DNA from: Hirundichthys speculiger | Lineage: Eukaryota; Chordata; Actinopteri; Beloniformes; Exocoetidae | Direction of reading: 5' to 3' | Assembly: GCA_018398805.1 (NCBI GenBank) | Contig: JAGFBZ010000012.1 | Coordinates: forward strand, 248,001 to 312,000 | DNA length: 64,000 nucleotides | Shown here: one piece after another, positions 10,486-20,672 of the stretch | Layout: each line of letters starts with the position of its first letter | Numbering within the stretch: position 1 is the first letter of the stretch | Made by a program: the position numbers and the translations under genes | Notes under the pieces: generated by a model | Databases searched by the model: none | What the model saw: only the letters and a program-made list of their open reading frames with translations | Told to the model about the DNA's origin: nothing

Positions 10486-10600
10486 GATAAGATAGAACTT
10501 ATTAGACTTTATTGATCCCACACCGGGGAAATTCACGTGTCACAGCAGCTCAAGCAGAACAGATAGAAAGTAGAGTGACAGCAGGGTAATTATAAAAATA
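10486..10600. repeat. Second Rex1-like retroposon tail
   Basis: AGACTTTATTGATCCCACAC followed by CGGGGAAATTCACG and a GTCACAGCAGC stretch matches the typical 3'-terminal words of Rex1-like fish retroposons. It sits inside the nested hAT element, so it inserted after that element or was carried within it. Confidence 0.5.
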
Positions 10601-11194
10601 GGCTAAAATAAAATAAAATAGAATATAAAATGTGTATATAGCTCTCTCAGAATTGAACTATTACAATAGCATTATACAAAATGTTAAGTACTAGAATAAG
10701 CAGGGCTATATATACATGACTATTTACAATATATACACCTTTCACCCATAGATATATATGAAAGAAAGTAGAATGGAGGTATAGGCATACGCATTGTTAT
10801 ATGAATGGCTGTGCAGATTGTAAGAGAACACACATGGTGTGAAGCATTAAAAATATTAAGCAGCTTCGTCAATATTCCATTACTTTCCATGTATATAGTA
10901 TAATGTTTGCCTAATTGCAGTTGTAACTACAATACTGACACACACCCAAATACACACAAATGCCCGCGACAGCGTGCACATACACACAGACATGCAGACT
11001 GACACACATAAGCACGCGCGACAGCACGAACATTCATATACACACACACACACACACCCTCAAGTTGCAGTTGTAACTACGCTACAACTTATAATAGAAG
11101 TCAGCAAGAGGCACACAGAGACTGGGGGGCTCACTGGGGGGCCAACCGCCCTGTAATGTAGGTCAAACACGGACTAGTCCCTCCCACTCTCCCC

Positions 11195-11291
11195 CCCAGA
11201 GAGGGAAGTTACCTGACTGCTGCTCCCTAAGTTCACTGTCATGCTGTTTCTTTTTCCTCTTTTCATATCCTGAGGGAAAACTGCGCTTCAT
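11195..11291 (-). pseudogene. N-terminal relic of a ZMYM1/TTF-type hAT transposase
   Basis: On the minus strand an ATG at 11291 opens a frame beginning MKRSFPSGYEKRKKKQHDSE and continuing through a glutamine/glutamate-rich stretch. The start 'MKR..PSG..KRKKK' is typical of the first residues of TTF-finger hAT transposases of the ZMYM1-like group; this is pattern recognition, not a database match. The frame runs out after about 45 codons with no zinc finger, dimerisation or catalytic part, consistent with a large internal deletion. Confidence 0.45.
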
Positions 11292-12437
11292 CGTGGCCTG
11301 TTTAATCCCTTCACGCGCTACAATCCGGGGAGACACACACGCGCTGCAGACGGTCACGTCGTCAGTTTTTTTTTTCTCCCCGCATCAACGTTGCCGAGGT
11401 AACGGGGCCCCCATTGGTTTGCGAGGCCCTACGCAAAGTGCGTAGTGTGCGTATTGGGTGAACCGGTACTGTATTTAGGATTAAAGTATAGTACTATTTA
11501 ATAAACTTTATTCTCCTAAAATCTGAGACTATGACTCAGTGAATAAGCAACAAGCATGTAGTTCAATAACTGCATTAATGATGTAAATAACTGCAGAACC
11601 ATCAAAGTACTGTTATATTTCATTTCCTTTCATTTCATTTTATTGATTCATTCCAGACATGTCAAAACAATCTTTTAAATGATAAACAATTTTAACACTA
11701 TCATAAATCTATGTATCTGAAAATAAATATAATATATTTATAAAATATATAATAATGCATAAATTAATACACACTGACACATGTGCATAACCATAATTTA
11801 GAATCATATAAAACCTCTTGTAAATAAATCTACATATTAAATGGACATATTTCCCCCAAAAAATAAAAAAATAAAAAAATTAACAAAATGTATACCCAAT
11901 GTATACACACTGATCTATATACATACACATACATATCAATATGCAAAACACATATCTGGTTTAACATGTTACCCCTTCTCCAATGTTCCAAGATTACCCT
12001 TAAAATCTATATTTTAAATTTTTTAGATTCAATGTCAAGACCAACATTAATAATTCAGTCTTTAAAAACAAATTCTGAACTTCAAAACGTTCAAACTTTA
12101 AACGTTCTGAAAGGAAGAAAATTCCTTATTTTTGTATTTTTCTGAAGAACAATTCTATTTTGAATTGTGGTTTTTCCTTTTATTCCTTAAAAAAAGTTTT
12201 ATTTCCTAAAGTTAAGAAAAACTTTGCTTATTACTGTTCCATTGTTTCAAAACAAAAATGTTAATTGTGACAATAAAGTATTTTGCTGTCACCTATAAAG
12301 TTTGCTGAAAAAAGGTCAGCAATTTCATGACAGATAAAGCTTAATATGAAAAAGTATCTGTATCGGTATCGACGATACTGGACCTGTATTTACTTGGTAT
12401 CGGATCGATACCAGAATTCTCAGTAGCGCCCAGCTCT

Positions 12438-12565
12438 ACCACGTGTGAATGCTGGCAGGAAGCTGGACTGAGGTTCAACAGACGTCTGGACATCTGGACG
12501 GACAAGACCAGATCCCAGATCCACTGTCCAGCACGGTGGTGGAGGGGTCATGATATGGGACCCGT
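12438..12565 (+). pseudogene. Short Tc1-like transposase relic
   Basis: The plus-strand peptide at 12529-12562 reads QHGGGGVMIWD, matching the HGGG-S/G-(V/I)M-(V/F/I)W signature between the first and second catalytic aspartates of Tc1 transposases. The preceding residues (DPRSTV) fit the usual sequence before that motif. Nothing else of the transposase is readable nearby, and the copy is split from possible upstream parts by the 9221-12437 hAT. This is an old fragment. Confidence 0.4.
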
Positions 12566-12570
12566 ACACC

Positions 12571-14073
12571 TTTAGTTTACCTTTTTTAATCTTGTAATGT
12601 TTGCCTAATACTGAGACTCACTGCCATGGCAACTCATCGCCGTTACAATCTGAGCCTGAGAGCGCCGCCAGCCTCCCATCGTTTCTTCAGCGCCGAAGGG
12701 AAAGTCAGCGCCTCAAAGATTTGTTCTGCCGATAAAATCAGAAGTCAAGAGGTCACGGAGTGACCTGTGATCCTTTTACTTTCTTTTCTTTTCCTGACAT
12801 GGGTTCAGATGTAGACCTGGCTGAGCCACGTCTTGATCCGGCCGCTGTCTGTTCAGCATGCGTTTGAACTCACCGCGGGTCAACTACTCCCACGCAGGCG
12901 TCCACGGAGAGCCGGGCGGGAACGAGGGGGGGCGGGGGGTGATGGAAAAGCAGCAGCTGAAAAGAAACGGCGAGAAACAAAAGACATGAGCACAGCGGCA
13001 CGACGAGGCGGAGCTGCAAATTGTGACAGTTGAGGGGAAATGGAAACAAAAGGGGGTCACAGCGACAGCCGTGTAAATAATATCAACCCAATATGCAGAA
13101 ATTAGGGCGTTAATTTACCCAACTCCCTCGTAACAGAAGGTTTCAAAAAAAGATCATCTATCCTTTGAAGGTTAAAATGATCACTGCAGCCCCCAGGAAA
13201 GAAAAAAAAAACGCTCCAGCCAGGGCACGGAGGCAGGAGCCTGAGCAGGCCCGGTCCACTTCCTGCCCCGGTGCCTGGCCCAGGCCCTGAAAACCATTAG
13301 GGCACCATCTGTCTGTCATGACTCTGGCGTATATTCACTCCACATTTATGATGGTTCTAACTGGAAACAGATGGGCGGGACCTTTAAAGAGACGTCTGAT
13401 GTGTCGCTCGGGGCTAATGGCTCAGAAGTGTGAACGCTGCTTCGCCCGGGCTAAACTCTGCCAGCTCTGACGCTAAATGAAAATACCATACGGAGCTGGA
13501 GCCTTGGCAGCGCCGGCGGGGCTGACGGGAGCACGGCGGGATCTCAGAGGCCGCGGCGGCGCAGATACCTGGACGCGCTGACATTCACGGCTTTCTGCGC
13601 TGGTTCAGGGTTCGGGCTAGTTCACCTGTACACCTGTACTGCAGAAATGAACAACGTGGTCTTCTGATTGACAGCTGGGCTGTAGTCTGTGATGTCAGCA
13701 CTACACCGAGTTTAGTCCTAGTTTAGGATTAAAACCAAAAATGTTTATGGAAAAACATCAAAATTTTGAAAATACTGTGATTTAGCAAAGAAATGTAATT
13801 ATTCAAGGAACAATGTTTTCAAAGTTGTCAATTTTGCAACAAAAGTTTTTGTCAAACTGAAAAGAAAAAAAATTGTGGTATTGAGCACAAAGAGTTTACA
13901 AAATCTGCAATTTTATGCTAAAAAGTTATTTTATGCCAGGATGTTAACAAAATTTGATTAAGTACAAGAAAAAAAATGTTTTTAGAAATTATGTAAAATT
14001 TGTGATTCAACGAGAAAATGTGATTGTGGAAGAAGAAAAGTCTCCAGATTCATTTTAATTAGAAAAAGTTACT
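12571..14073. other. No gene recognised
   Basis: GC-moderate sequence to about 13,650, then an AT-rich stretch (13,730-14,070) full of AAAATTT-like words. No domain, no intact element ends. Confidence 0.3.
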
Positions 14074-15244
14074 TCCTCCACCACCTGGAGAACATCTACC
14101 ACCTGGAGGACCTCCACCACCTGGAGACCCTTCACCACCTGGAGACCCTTCACCACCTGGAGACCCTTCACCACCTATAGACCCTCCACCACCTGGAGAC
14201 CCTCATCACCTGGAGACCCTTCACCACCTGGAGACCCTTCACCACCTATAGACCCTCCACCACCTGGAGACCCTCATCACCTGGAGGACCTCCACCACTT
14301 GGAGACCCTTCACCACCTGGAGACCCTCATCACCTGGAGACCCTTCACCACCTGGAGACCCTCATCACCTGGAGGACCTTCACCACCTGGAGGACCTCCA
14401 CCACCTGGAGACCCTTCACCACCTGGAGGACCTCCACCACCTGGAGGACCTTCACCACCTGGAGGACCTCCACCACCTGGAGAACATCTACCACCTGGAG
14501 GACCTCCACCACCTGGAGACCCTCATCACCTGGATGACCTCCACCACCTGGAGACCCTCACCACCTGGAGACCCTTCACCACCTGGAGACCCTTCACCAC
14601 CTGGAGACCCTTCACCACCTGGAGACCCTTTACCACCTGGAGACCCTCATCACCTGGAGACCCTTCACCACCTGGAGACCTCTCATCACCTGGAGACTCT
14701 TCACCACCTGGATGACCTCCACCACCTGGAGACCCTTCACCACCTGGAGACCCTCATCACCTGGAGACCTTTCACCACCTGGAGACCCTTCACCACCTGG
14801 AGACCCTCATCACCTGGAGACCCTTCACCACCTGGAGACCCTTCACCACCTGGAGAACCTTCACCACCTGGAGACCCTCCACCACCTGGAGACCCTCATC
14901 ACCTGGAGGACCTCCACCACTTGGAGACCCTTCACCACCTGGAGACCCTCATCACCTGGAGGACCTTCACCACCTGGAGGACCTCCACCACCTGGAGACC
15001 CTTCACCACCTGGAGGACCTCCACCACCTGGAGGACCTTCACCACCTGGAGGACCTCCACCACCTGGAGAACATCTACCACCTGGAGGACCTCCACCACC
15101 TGGAGACCCTCATCACCTGGATGACCTCCACCACCTGGAGACCCTTCACCACCTGGAGACCCTTCACCACCTGGAGACCCTTTACCACCTCGAGACCCTC
15201 ATCACCTGGAGGACCTCCACCACCTGAAGGACCTCCACCACCAG
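14074..15244. repeat. 18-bp minisatellite (about 65 copies)
   Basis: The unit is CACCACCTGGAGACCCTT with common variants (CATCAC, GGACCT, GAACAT). Because 18 is a multiple of three and the unit has no stop, three overlapping frames stay open for 138-196 codons; none has the features of a real protein. A roughly 190-bp variant pattern at about 14361-14550 recurs almost unchanged at about 14948-15137, showing a segmental duplication inside the array. Confidence 0.9.
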
Positions 15245-16920
15245 GTGGACCCACAGCTCCAGCTGTCTTCCAGAATCTACGGGTCTAAATCAGCCCTGAT
15301 AAGCAGGTTGGTTCTGACCAGAAACAGGAGCTGGACGTCAGAAACACCATCGCAGGGCGAGAACAGGAACCAGCAGGAAACCTGACACCATGAGCTGGAA
15401 AACGAGGAGGATGGTAACCATGGTGCAGATGTGGCCCTGGATGGAACAGTTGGACCCCTCAGATGAGCCATGAACATTTCTATACTCTGAATATTTACAT
15501 TAGTCTACTCTAGACTTCAGAACAGCTGAATACGAGGCCTCTCTGACGACGCTAATGAATCTAACTGGAGTCAACGTTTCCGTTTCTTCGACCCAAACCT
15601 TCAGAAACTAGAGACGACACACCTTAAACACAAAGCTTAAAGGGATGATCTCGTCATCAGATCTTTTCCGTTTGAACTCCCTCCATCCTGACGCAGACGT
15701 ATGAAGCCATCAGCGGGGGGACCCGGAGACCCAGGGTCCACTTTCCCAGGCTTTCATGTGCAGCGCCAGGGTCCAGTGTGGCCCCGAGGAACTGATTAAT
15801 TGGCATGCCATCCCAAGCCCACGGCTCTGCCCCGGCGGGCCGGGCTTGACTCAGGTGACCAGGAACCTTTTTCTGTTGTTTCCTTAACAAGCAGAAGAAA
15901 CAGCGGACATAAATCCCGTCTGTTACGTTATTTATATTTATATATAGTTAAATGTTCCAGACTGAGGAGAGAAGCATGTTCAAAGACCGGCGGGTGTCAG
16001 TTTTGGTTACCAGATATCATGGAGCTCATCATGGAGCTATTTAGAAAAAAGAGCATCTTAGAGAGGAACCATTGGGCTTGTTATCAGCGTTGGGTTCAAA
16101 AGCTTCTCTGATGGCGGCGGGGGGGGGTATTTATGTGCCTGAAAAGGACAGCTGGCACATCTGGAGAGGAAACATCATGGCTGAGAGGTATGTAGAGATT
16201 TTAGAGCAGCATATGCTCTCATCCTGACAGCGTCTTTGTCGGGGAGGGCCCTGCTGTCATGTTTGAGGAGAACTGGCTCCAGGAGGCAGGAGTCATTTAT
16301 AATAAACTCCTTTTATTATACCAAACCAGGAAAAGACAATGAAGCTGAATCACAGGCAGAGAGATGACGGCTCGGCGGGGAAGGAACGAGATAAAGGACA
16401 AAATATAGACACTGGCTGGAGGGGTAACGAGTCACAGGTGGAGGCAATCAAGACGGAACAGAGCTGAGGGGGAAACAAGCTAGAACCCTCAGAAATGAGG
16501 TTTTAGCTTGTCGTCCACGACGACATGGTAGCTGCGTCTGGTGCTGACCGACCTCCGTGCAGTCCTGCGGCTCTGTTCGGACCGGGGCTTCGACAGCAGC
16601 GATTTAGCTCTCAGTGGGTCGACTAGACGTACGCTCCACCATAGAAACGCAACATCAGCAGAGCTCTGTTGCATCACCAACTCCAGGCCTGGAGGGGCGC
16701 TGTCCTGCACGTCTCTGAGAGTTACCCGATTCAAACAAGTTGATCGCTGAAGACGGAAAAGGAAGTGTCCTCCGAGGAGCTTCGATGGGTGAATCCAGTC
16801 ACACCAGGAGACCCTGAAGGAACGGATGACAGAGGGAATCGTTAATGAGGAAGGGTTTCTACTTCATGAGCCCCAGCCAACATCCTGGGAAACTCTACTT
16901 TCAAATCCAAACAACAAAAG
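15245..16920. other. No gene recognised
   Basis: Mixed-composition sequence. The 16,270-16,480 part (CTCCTTTTATTATACC..., GGTAACGAGTCACAGGTGG) looks like dispersed fish repeat but I cannot name the family. No coding domain is seen. Confidence 0.3.
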
Positions 16921-17396
16921 TTAGGGTTAGGGGTTGGGGGTTAGGGTTAGGGGGTTAGGGGTTAGGGGTTAGGGTTGGGGTTGGGGTTAGGGTTGGGGGT
17001 TAGGGGTTAGGGGTTAGGGGTTAGGGTTAGGGGGGGTTAGGGGTTAGGGGTTAGGGGGTTGGTTAGGGGTTAGGGGTTAGGGGTTAGGGTTGGGGTTTGG
17101 GGGTTTAGGGGTTGGGGTTAGGGGTTGGGGGTTAGGGGTTAGGGGTTAGGGGTTAGGGTTAGGGGTAAGGGGTTAGGGGTTAGGGGGGGGTTGGGTTAGG
17201 GGTGTTTTAGGGTTAGGGGTAAGGGGTTAGGTTAGGGGTTAGGGGTTAGGGGTAAGGGGTTAGGGGTAGGGGGTTAGGGTTTGGGTTCGGGTAAGGGGTT
17301 AAGGTTAGGGGTAAGGGGTTAGGGTTAGGGGTTAGGGTAAGGGGTTAGGGTTAGGGTTAGGGGTAAGGGGTAAGGGGTTAGGGTTAGGGTTAGGGT
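16921..17396 (+). repeat. Interstitial telomere-like tract 1
   Basis: About 476 bp of degenerate TTAGGG, with TTAGGGG as the commonest variant and TAAGGGG becoming frequent after about 17,160. All copies run G-rich on the plus strand. This is either an internal telomeric-type tract or an independent minisatellite grown from it. Confidence 0.9.
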
Positions 17397-19282
17397 CTGC
17401 TGTAACATACTGTGTGTACTCCAGCATCTTTGGATTTTTCTGGGTCACATTCGGAGCCTGAGATGTCTCTCGTCCCTCTGCAGCCTCCACCCAAAGACGG
17501 TCAGTCAGAGAAACTGGTGAGGGCGTACCTTCAGCCCCCTCACCCTTTTATTTTCTACCATTAAAGCACTTACAGTCCAACTGGGCCAGGAAAGCACTCG
17601 GGACACTCACTCTCATCCACTTTCAGGCTGCCTTAAAGCACTCGGCCAACATCCTGCCTTAACTGAAATTCTTTAAAAGAAAAAAATAAAATCAAAATCC
17701 CCAGTCATGTACTGTGTTCCTCCTCTGGCGCGGTACTTGCTCCTGCACACTTGACCTCAGATAATTCCTGTTTGTTTTTAGCTTTTCACACGAGATTACG
17801 GGGAGGAGAAGTGGGCACCTGTCAGCCGTGAATGACACGCTTTCAGCGGAAGACGAACAGGACCGGTCCCCCCGTCTCCGTAAACAAGTCGGGACACGGC
17901 GGGGGGAAACGGCGTAAATGACACTTCCCGGAGCGAGCCGGCGGGCCGGGAGATTGATGGCTCATCACGTCGGCGAGCTGAACGGCGAGCCAGTGTATTA
18001 CCTCTGTCGTCTGCACTTATCATATGTTTGTCTGGTCGGTTATGCGGGCGAAAGTGCAAGCGGAGTGTTCCGGCGGTGACAGTCTCAATCAATCACACCA
18101 GCCGCCAGAGTGTAAAGTTCAAGAGCCGCGTTAGCAGCGGGCTTCAACGGGGCGCCTGCCAACGCAAAGAGACCCAACTGGAGTAATGATCGCCATTAGA
18201 GAGCTTTATGAATATTTATGACAAACATCTGCACTGAAAACACAACTGCACGAGTCTGTGACGTAGAAGAGGCGCCCTCCAATCAGAGGACAGCGGATGC
18301 CTGACAGGCCTTCAGCGGGGTTAAAGGTCACAGGTGAGGAGGCGTCAGGCATCAGCAGGTAAACCAGGTGTCTGGGATCACCCAGGGTCGCTCAGTCACT
18401 CAGATCTGCTGCAGATGCTCACTTTAAACCAAAACTAAACTAAAAACTAAATAAAAACTAAAACTAATGGAAAATCCAAAACTATTATAACCCTGCTGCT
18501 GACTCTGGTCCAGGTCTGTGATGTCACAGGACCCTCGCGGACCAGAACAGCTCCCAGAATGACAGGTGTTCAGACTCGGAGCTCTAGATTCGGCTCTCAG
18601 TCCAAAGAAAGCACAGAAAAGTATTATTTTTCCACGATGTGTCTCCTTCAAAGAGGAAAAACAAAACCCCTTTAAGGTTCATGACATGTCTTATTACAGG
18701 GGACGCAGGTGATCTCAGTCCTGCTGAGCCTTACATCACGCGGCATCATGGGTATTTCCCAGGAGGCCACAGAACGGACTTGACAGGATATCAAGTTAAT
18801 AAAAGCCATCAAAATAGGGGATATCTGGGCTCACTGTGACTGACAAGGCTGCAGACATCTGGAAAATTGGTCATTTTGGGTTTTATGAGCGCGGCAGCCC
18901 CCCGAGAGAAGTTTAAATGCGGTCTAAATGTGAATATAAACCGTGAGGTTTCAGCGCACATATTCTCATTAATGTAGAGATCCATAAACCGGGAGGGACA
19001 CGGTAACCTGGAGGAAAGCACAAGCCCAAATCATAGAAATGTATAAAGAACTCCATTTTTATTTTCTGTAGGCAGCAAGAACACAGTCTTTAATATCTCG
19101 TCAATTCGATTTAATTTCTTAAAGCACCCCCCTACATCCAGTTCAAGCCTGCAAGACGTTCCAAAAACAACAGTTCAGGCTTCGGCTTAGGGCTGAGAAA
19201 AGAGAGGGTAATGTTATGTCAGAGCAGTGATGTCAACGGGGACCTGGAATGATGATCGGCCATGAAGGCTGCGTCCATAAAA
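17397..19282. promoter_or_regulatory. Gene-free stretch with candidate conserved element (18.17-18.25 kb)
   Basis: No coding domain. At 18,176-18,240 a compact segment carries several homeodomain-type cores (TAATGATCGCCATTAG, TTTATGAATATTTATGAC) embedded in ordinary sequence, and 17,930-18,060 is GC-rich with a similar look. A short A/C-rich low-complexity run lies at 18,426-18,475. The regulatory reading is only an impression of composition. Confidence 0.25.
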
Positions 19283-19437
19283 GGCTCAGACTGGAAGACT
19301 CAGACGGGAAGACTCAGACTGGAAGACTCAGACTGGAAGACTCAGACGGGAAGACTCAGACGGGAAGGCTCAGACTGGAAGACTCAGACTGGAAGACTCA
19401 GACTGGAAGACTCAGACTGGAAGACTCAGACGGGAAG
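19283..19437. repeat. 15-bp minisatellite (about 10 copies)
   Basis: Unit GGAAGACTCAGACTG or GGAAGACTCAGACGG in tandem. Two frames remain open across it because the unit is stop-free and divisible by three. Confidence 0.9.
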
Positions 19438-20108
19438 GGAATCCTCAGTTTGTCATCAAATGTGTGAGAAAAATCACTGCAATGTTTAAAGACTCATTCA
19501 GAGACTGGAGGGAATTAGCATGTTTCTTCCATGACAGACAGCAGGACTGTTTAAGGACTCCAGAGGCATTTCAGTGTATTAACTGGTCGGGATGTCACTA
19601 CATCAGAGTTAGATATGACACCATGGGTCTATTTTAGAAAGGAGCTTCAACAAACTAGAAAAAACAACTCACACTCAACAAATTCTGACTTACAAAACTG
19701 AGCTTTGGTTTCAGAACAGATGTTCAGAGTTGGCTCAACAGCTGAGTATGTTCGACCATGAGATACTTTAAAAACGCATCATCAATAGAGCTCTGATACC
19801 ATGATTCATTACCATGGCAACAGACGGGAAGTGGAAGAGATGGTCCACCACATTCATGTAGCCATCTGCATATACATGAGAAAGCAGACGCAGGGAAGGA
19901 AAGACAGCTGATGTCATTACAGACTGATGAGTAATATAAACATAATTTCAATTTAATTATTAAATAAGGAGAAAAACAGTTGCAGTTGTTGATGCAGTAT
20001 AAGAGAAGAGATGTAACAGGCTCAGTTCTACTCACTTTAATAACATTTCCCCAATTTAACAAAGAAATAAATAATTCAAGGAGCTTCAGTGGTTATATGG
20101 GTGTAGTC
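19438..20108. other. No gene recognised
   Basis: Apparently unique sequence between two minisatellites; no supported features. Confidence 0.25.
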
Positions 20109-20672
20109 AATACATCCAATCACTCTGGGTAATCAATACATCCAGTAACTGGCTAATCAATACATCCAGTAACTGATTAATCAATACATCCAATCACTCT
20201 GGGTAATCAATACATCCAGTAACTGCATCATCAATACATCCAATCATTCTGGGTAATCAATACATCAAGTAACTGGGTCATCAACACATCCAATCACTCT
20301 GGCTTATCAATACATCCAGTAACTGATTAATCAATACATCCAATCACTCTGGCTGATCAATACAACCAATCACTGGCTGATCAATACATCCTATCACTCT
20401 GGCTAATTAATACATTCAATCAATCTGGGTAATCAATACATCCAATAATTGGTTAATCAATACATCCAATCACGTTGGCTATTCAATACATTCAATCACT
20501 CTGGCTATTCATTTGACCCAATAACTCTGGGTAATCAATACATCCAGTAAGTGATTATTCAATATATCCAGTAACTGAATTATCAATACATCTATTCACT
20601 CTGGCTAATCAATACATCCAATCACTTTTGCTATTCAATACATCCAATAACTGATTAATCAATGAATCCAAT
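20109..20672. repeat. 24-26-bp minisatellite with alternating units
   Basis: Units such as AATCAATACATCCAGTAACT and AATCAATACATCCAATCACT followed by CTGGGT alternate, with more divergence than the neighbouring arrays. About 23 copies. AT-rich, in contrast to the GC-rich 37-bp array that starts immediately after it. Confidence 0.85.

Larger units (their letters stand above)
9927..11471 (-). mobile_element. hAT element nested inside another hAT, perfect 8-bp target duplication
   Basis: Ends read CAGAGCCGGTTC on the left and, on the other strand, CAGTACCGGTTC on the right, flanked by a perfect 8-bp duplication TATTTAGG (9919-9926 and 11472-11479). GGGGCCC-rich subterminal sequence is present at both ends. 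The element is 1545 bp, contains a Rex1-like tail (about 10486-10600) and a (CA)n tract (about 11039-11058), and keeps a short transposase start on the minus strand, which sets its orientation. It is a deletion derivative. Confidence 0.85.
9221..12437. mobile_element. Large decayed hAT element (host of a nested hAT)
   Basis: The left end reads TAGAGGTGGGCGGATCC with ATCGATA/ATCAATACC words just inside; the right end, read on the other strand, starts TAGAGCTGGGCGCTACTG and also runs into GGTATCGATCC words. The flanks CCGCGTAC and CCACGTGT agree at 5 of 8 positions, consistent with an old, mutated 8-bp target duplication. Inside are a Rex1-like tail (about 9570), a segment starting TATTGGCCCGAATATAGGAC (about 9674) and a complete second hAT (9927-11471). 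No coding domain of the outer element is readable. Confidence 0.65.

Noticed and set aside
10974..11156. Histidine-threonine-rich frame at 11.0 kb
   Set aside because: Encoded by a (CA)n microsatellite inside a hAT element.
14299..15227. Proline-rich PPGDPS, TWRPFT and HHLETL frames
   Set aside because: All three frames of one 18-bp minisatellite are open; a collagen-like or proline-rich protein is not supported.
19249..19489. LRLEDSDGKTQTG repeat frames
   Set aside because: Product of the 15-bp minisatellite.
20109..20672. CRISPR-like regular repeat spacing
   Set aside because: Units are contiguous minisatellite copies of varying length with no spacers; the sequence is vertebrate.
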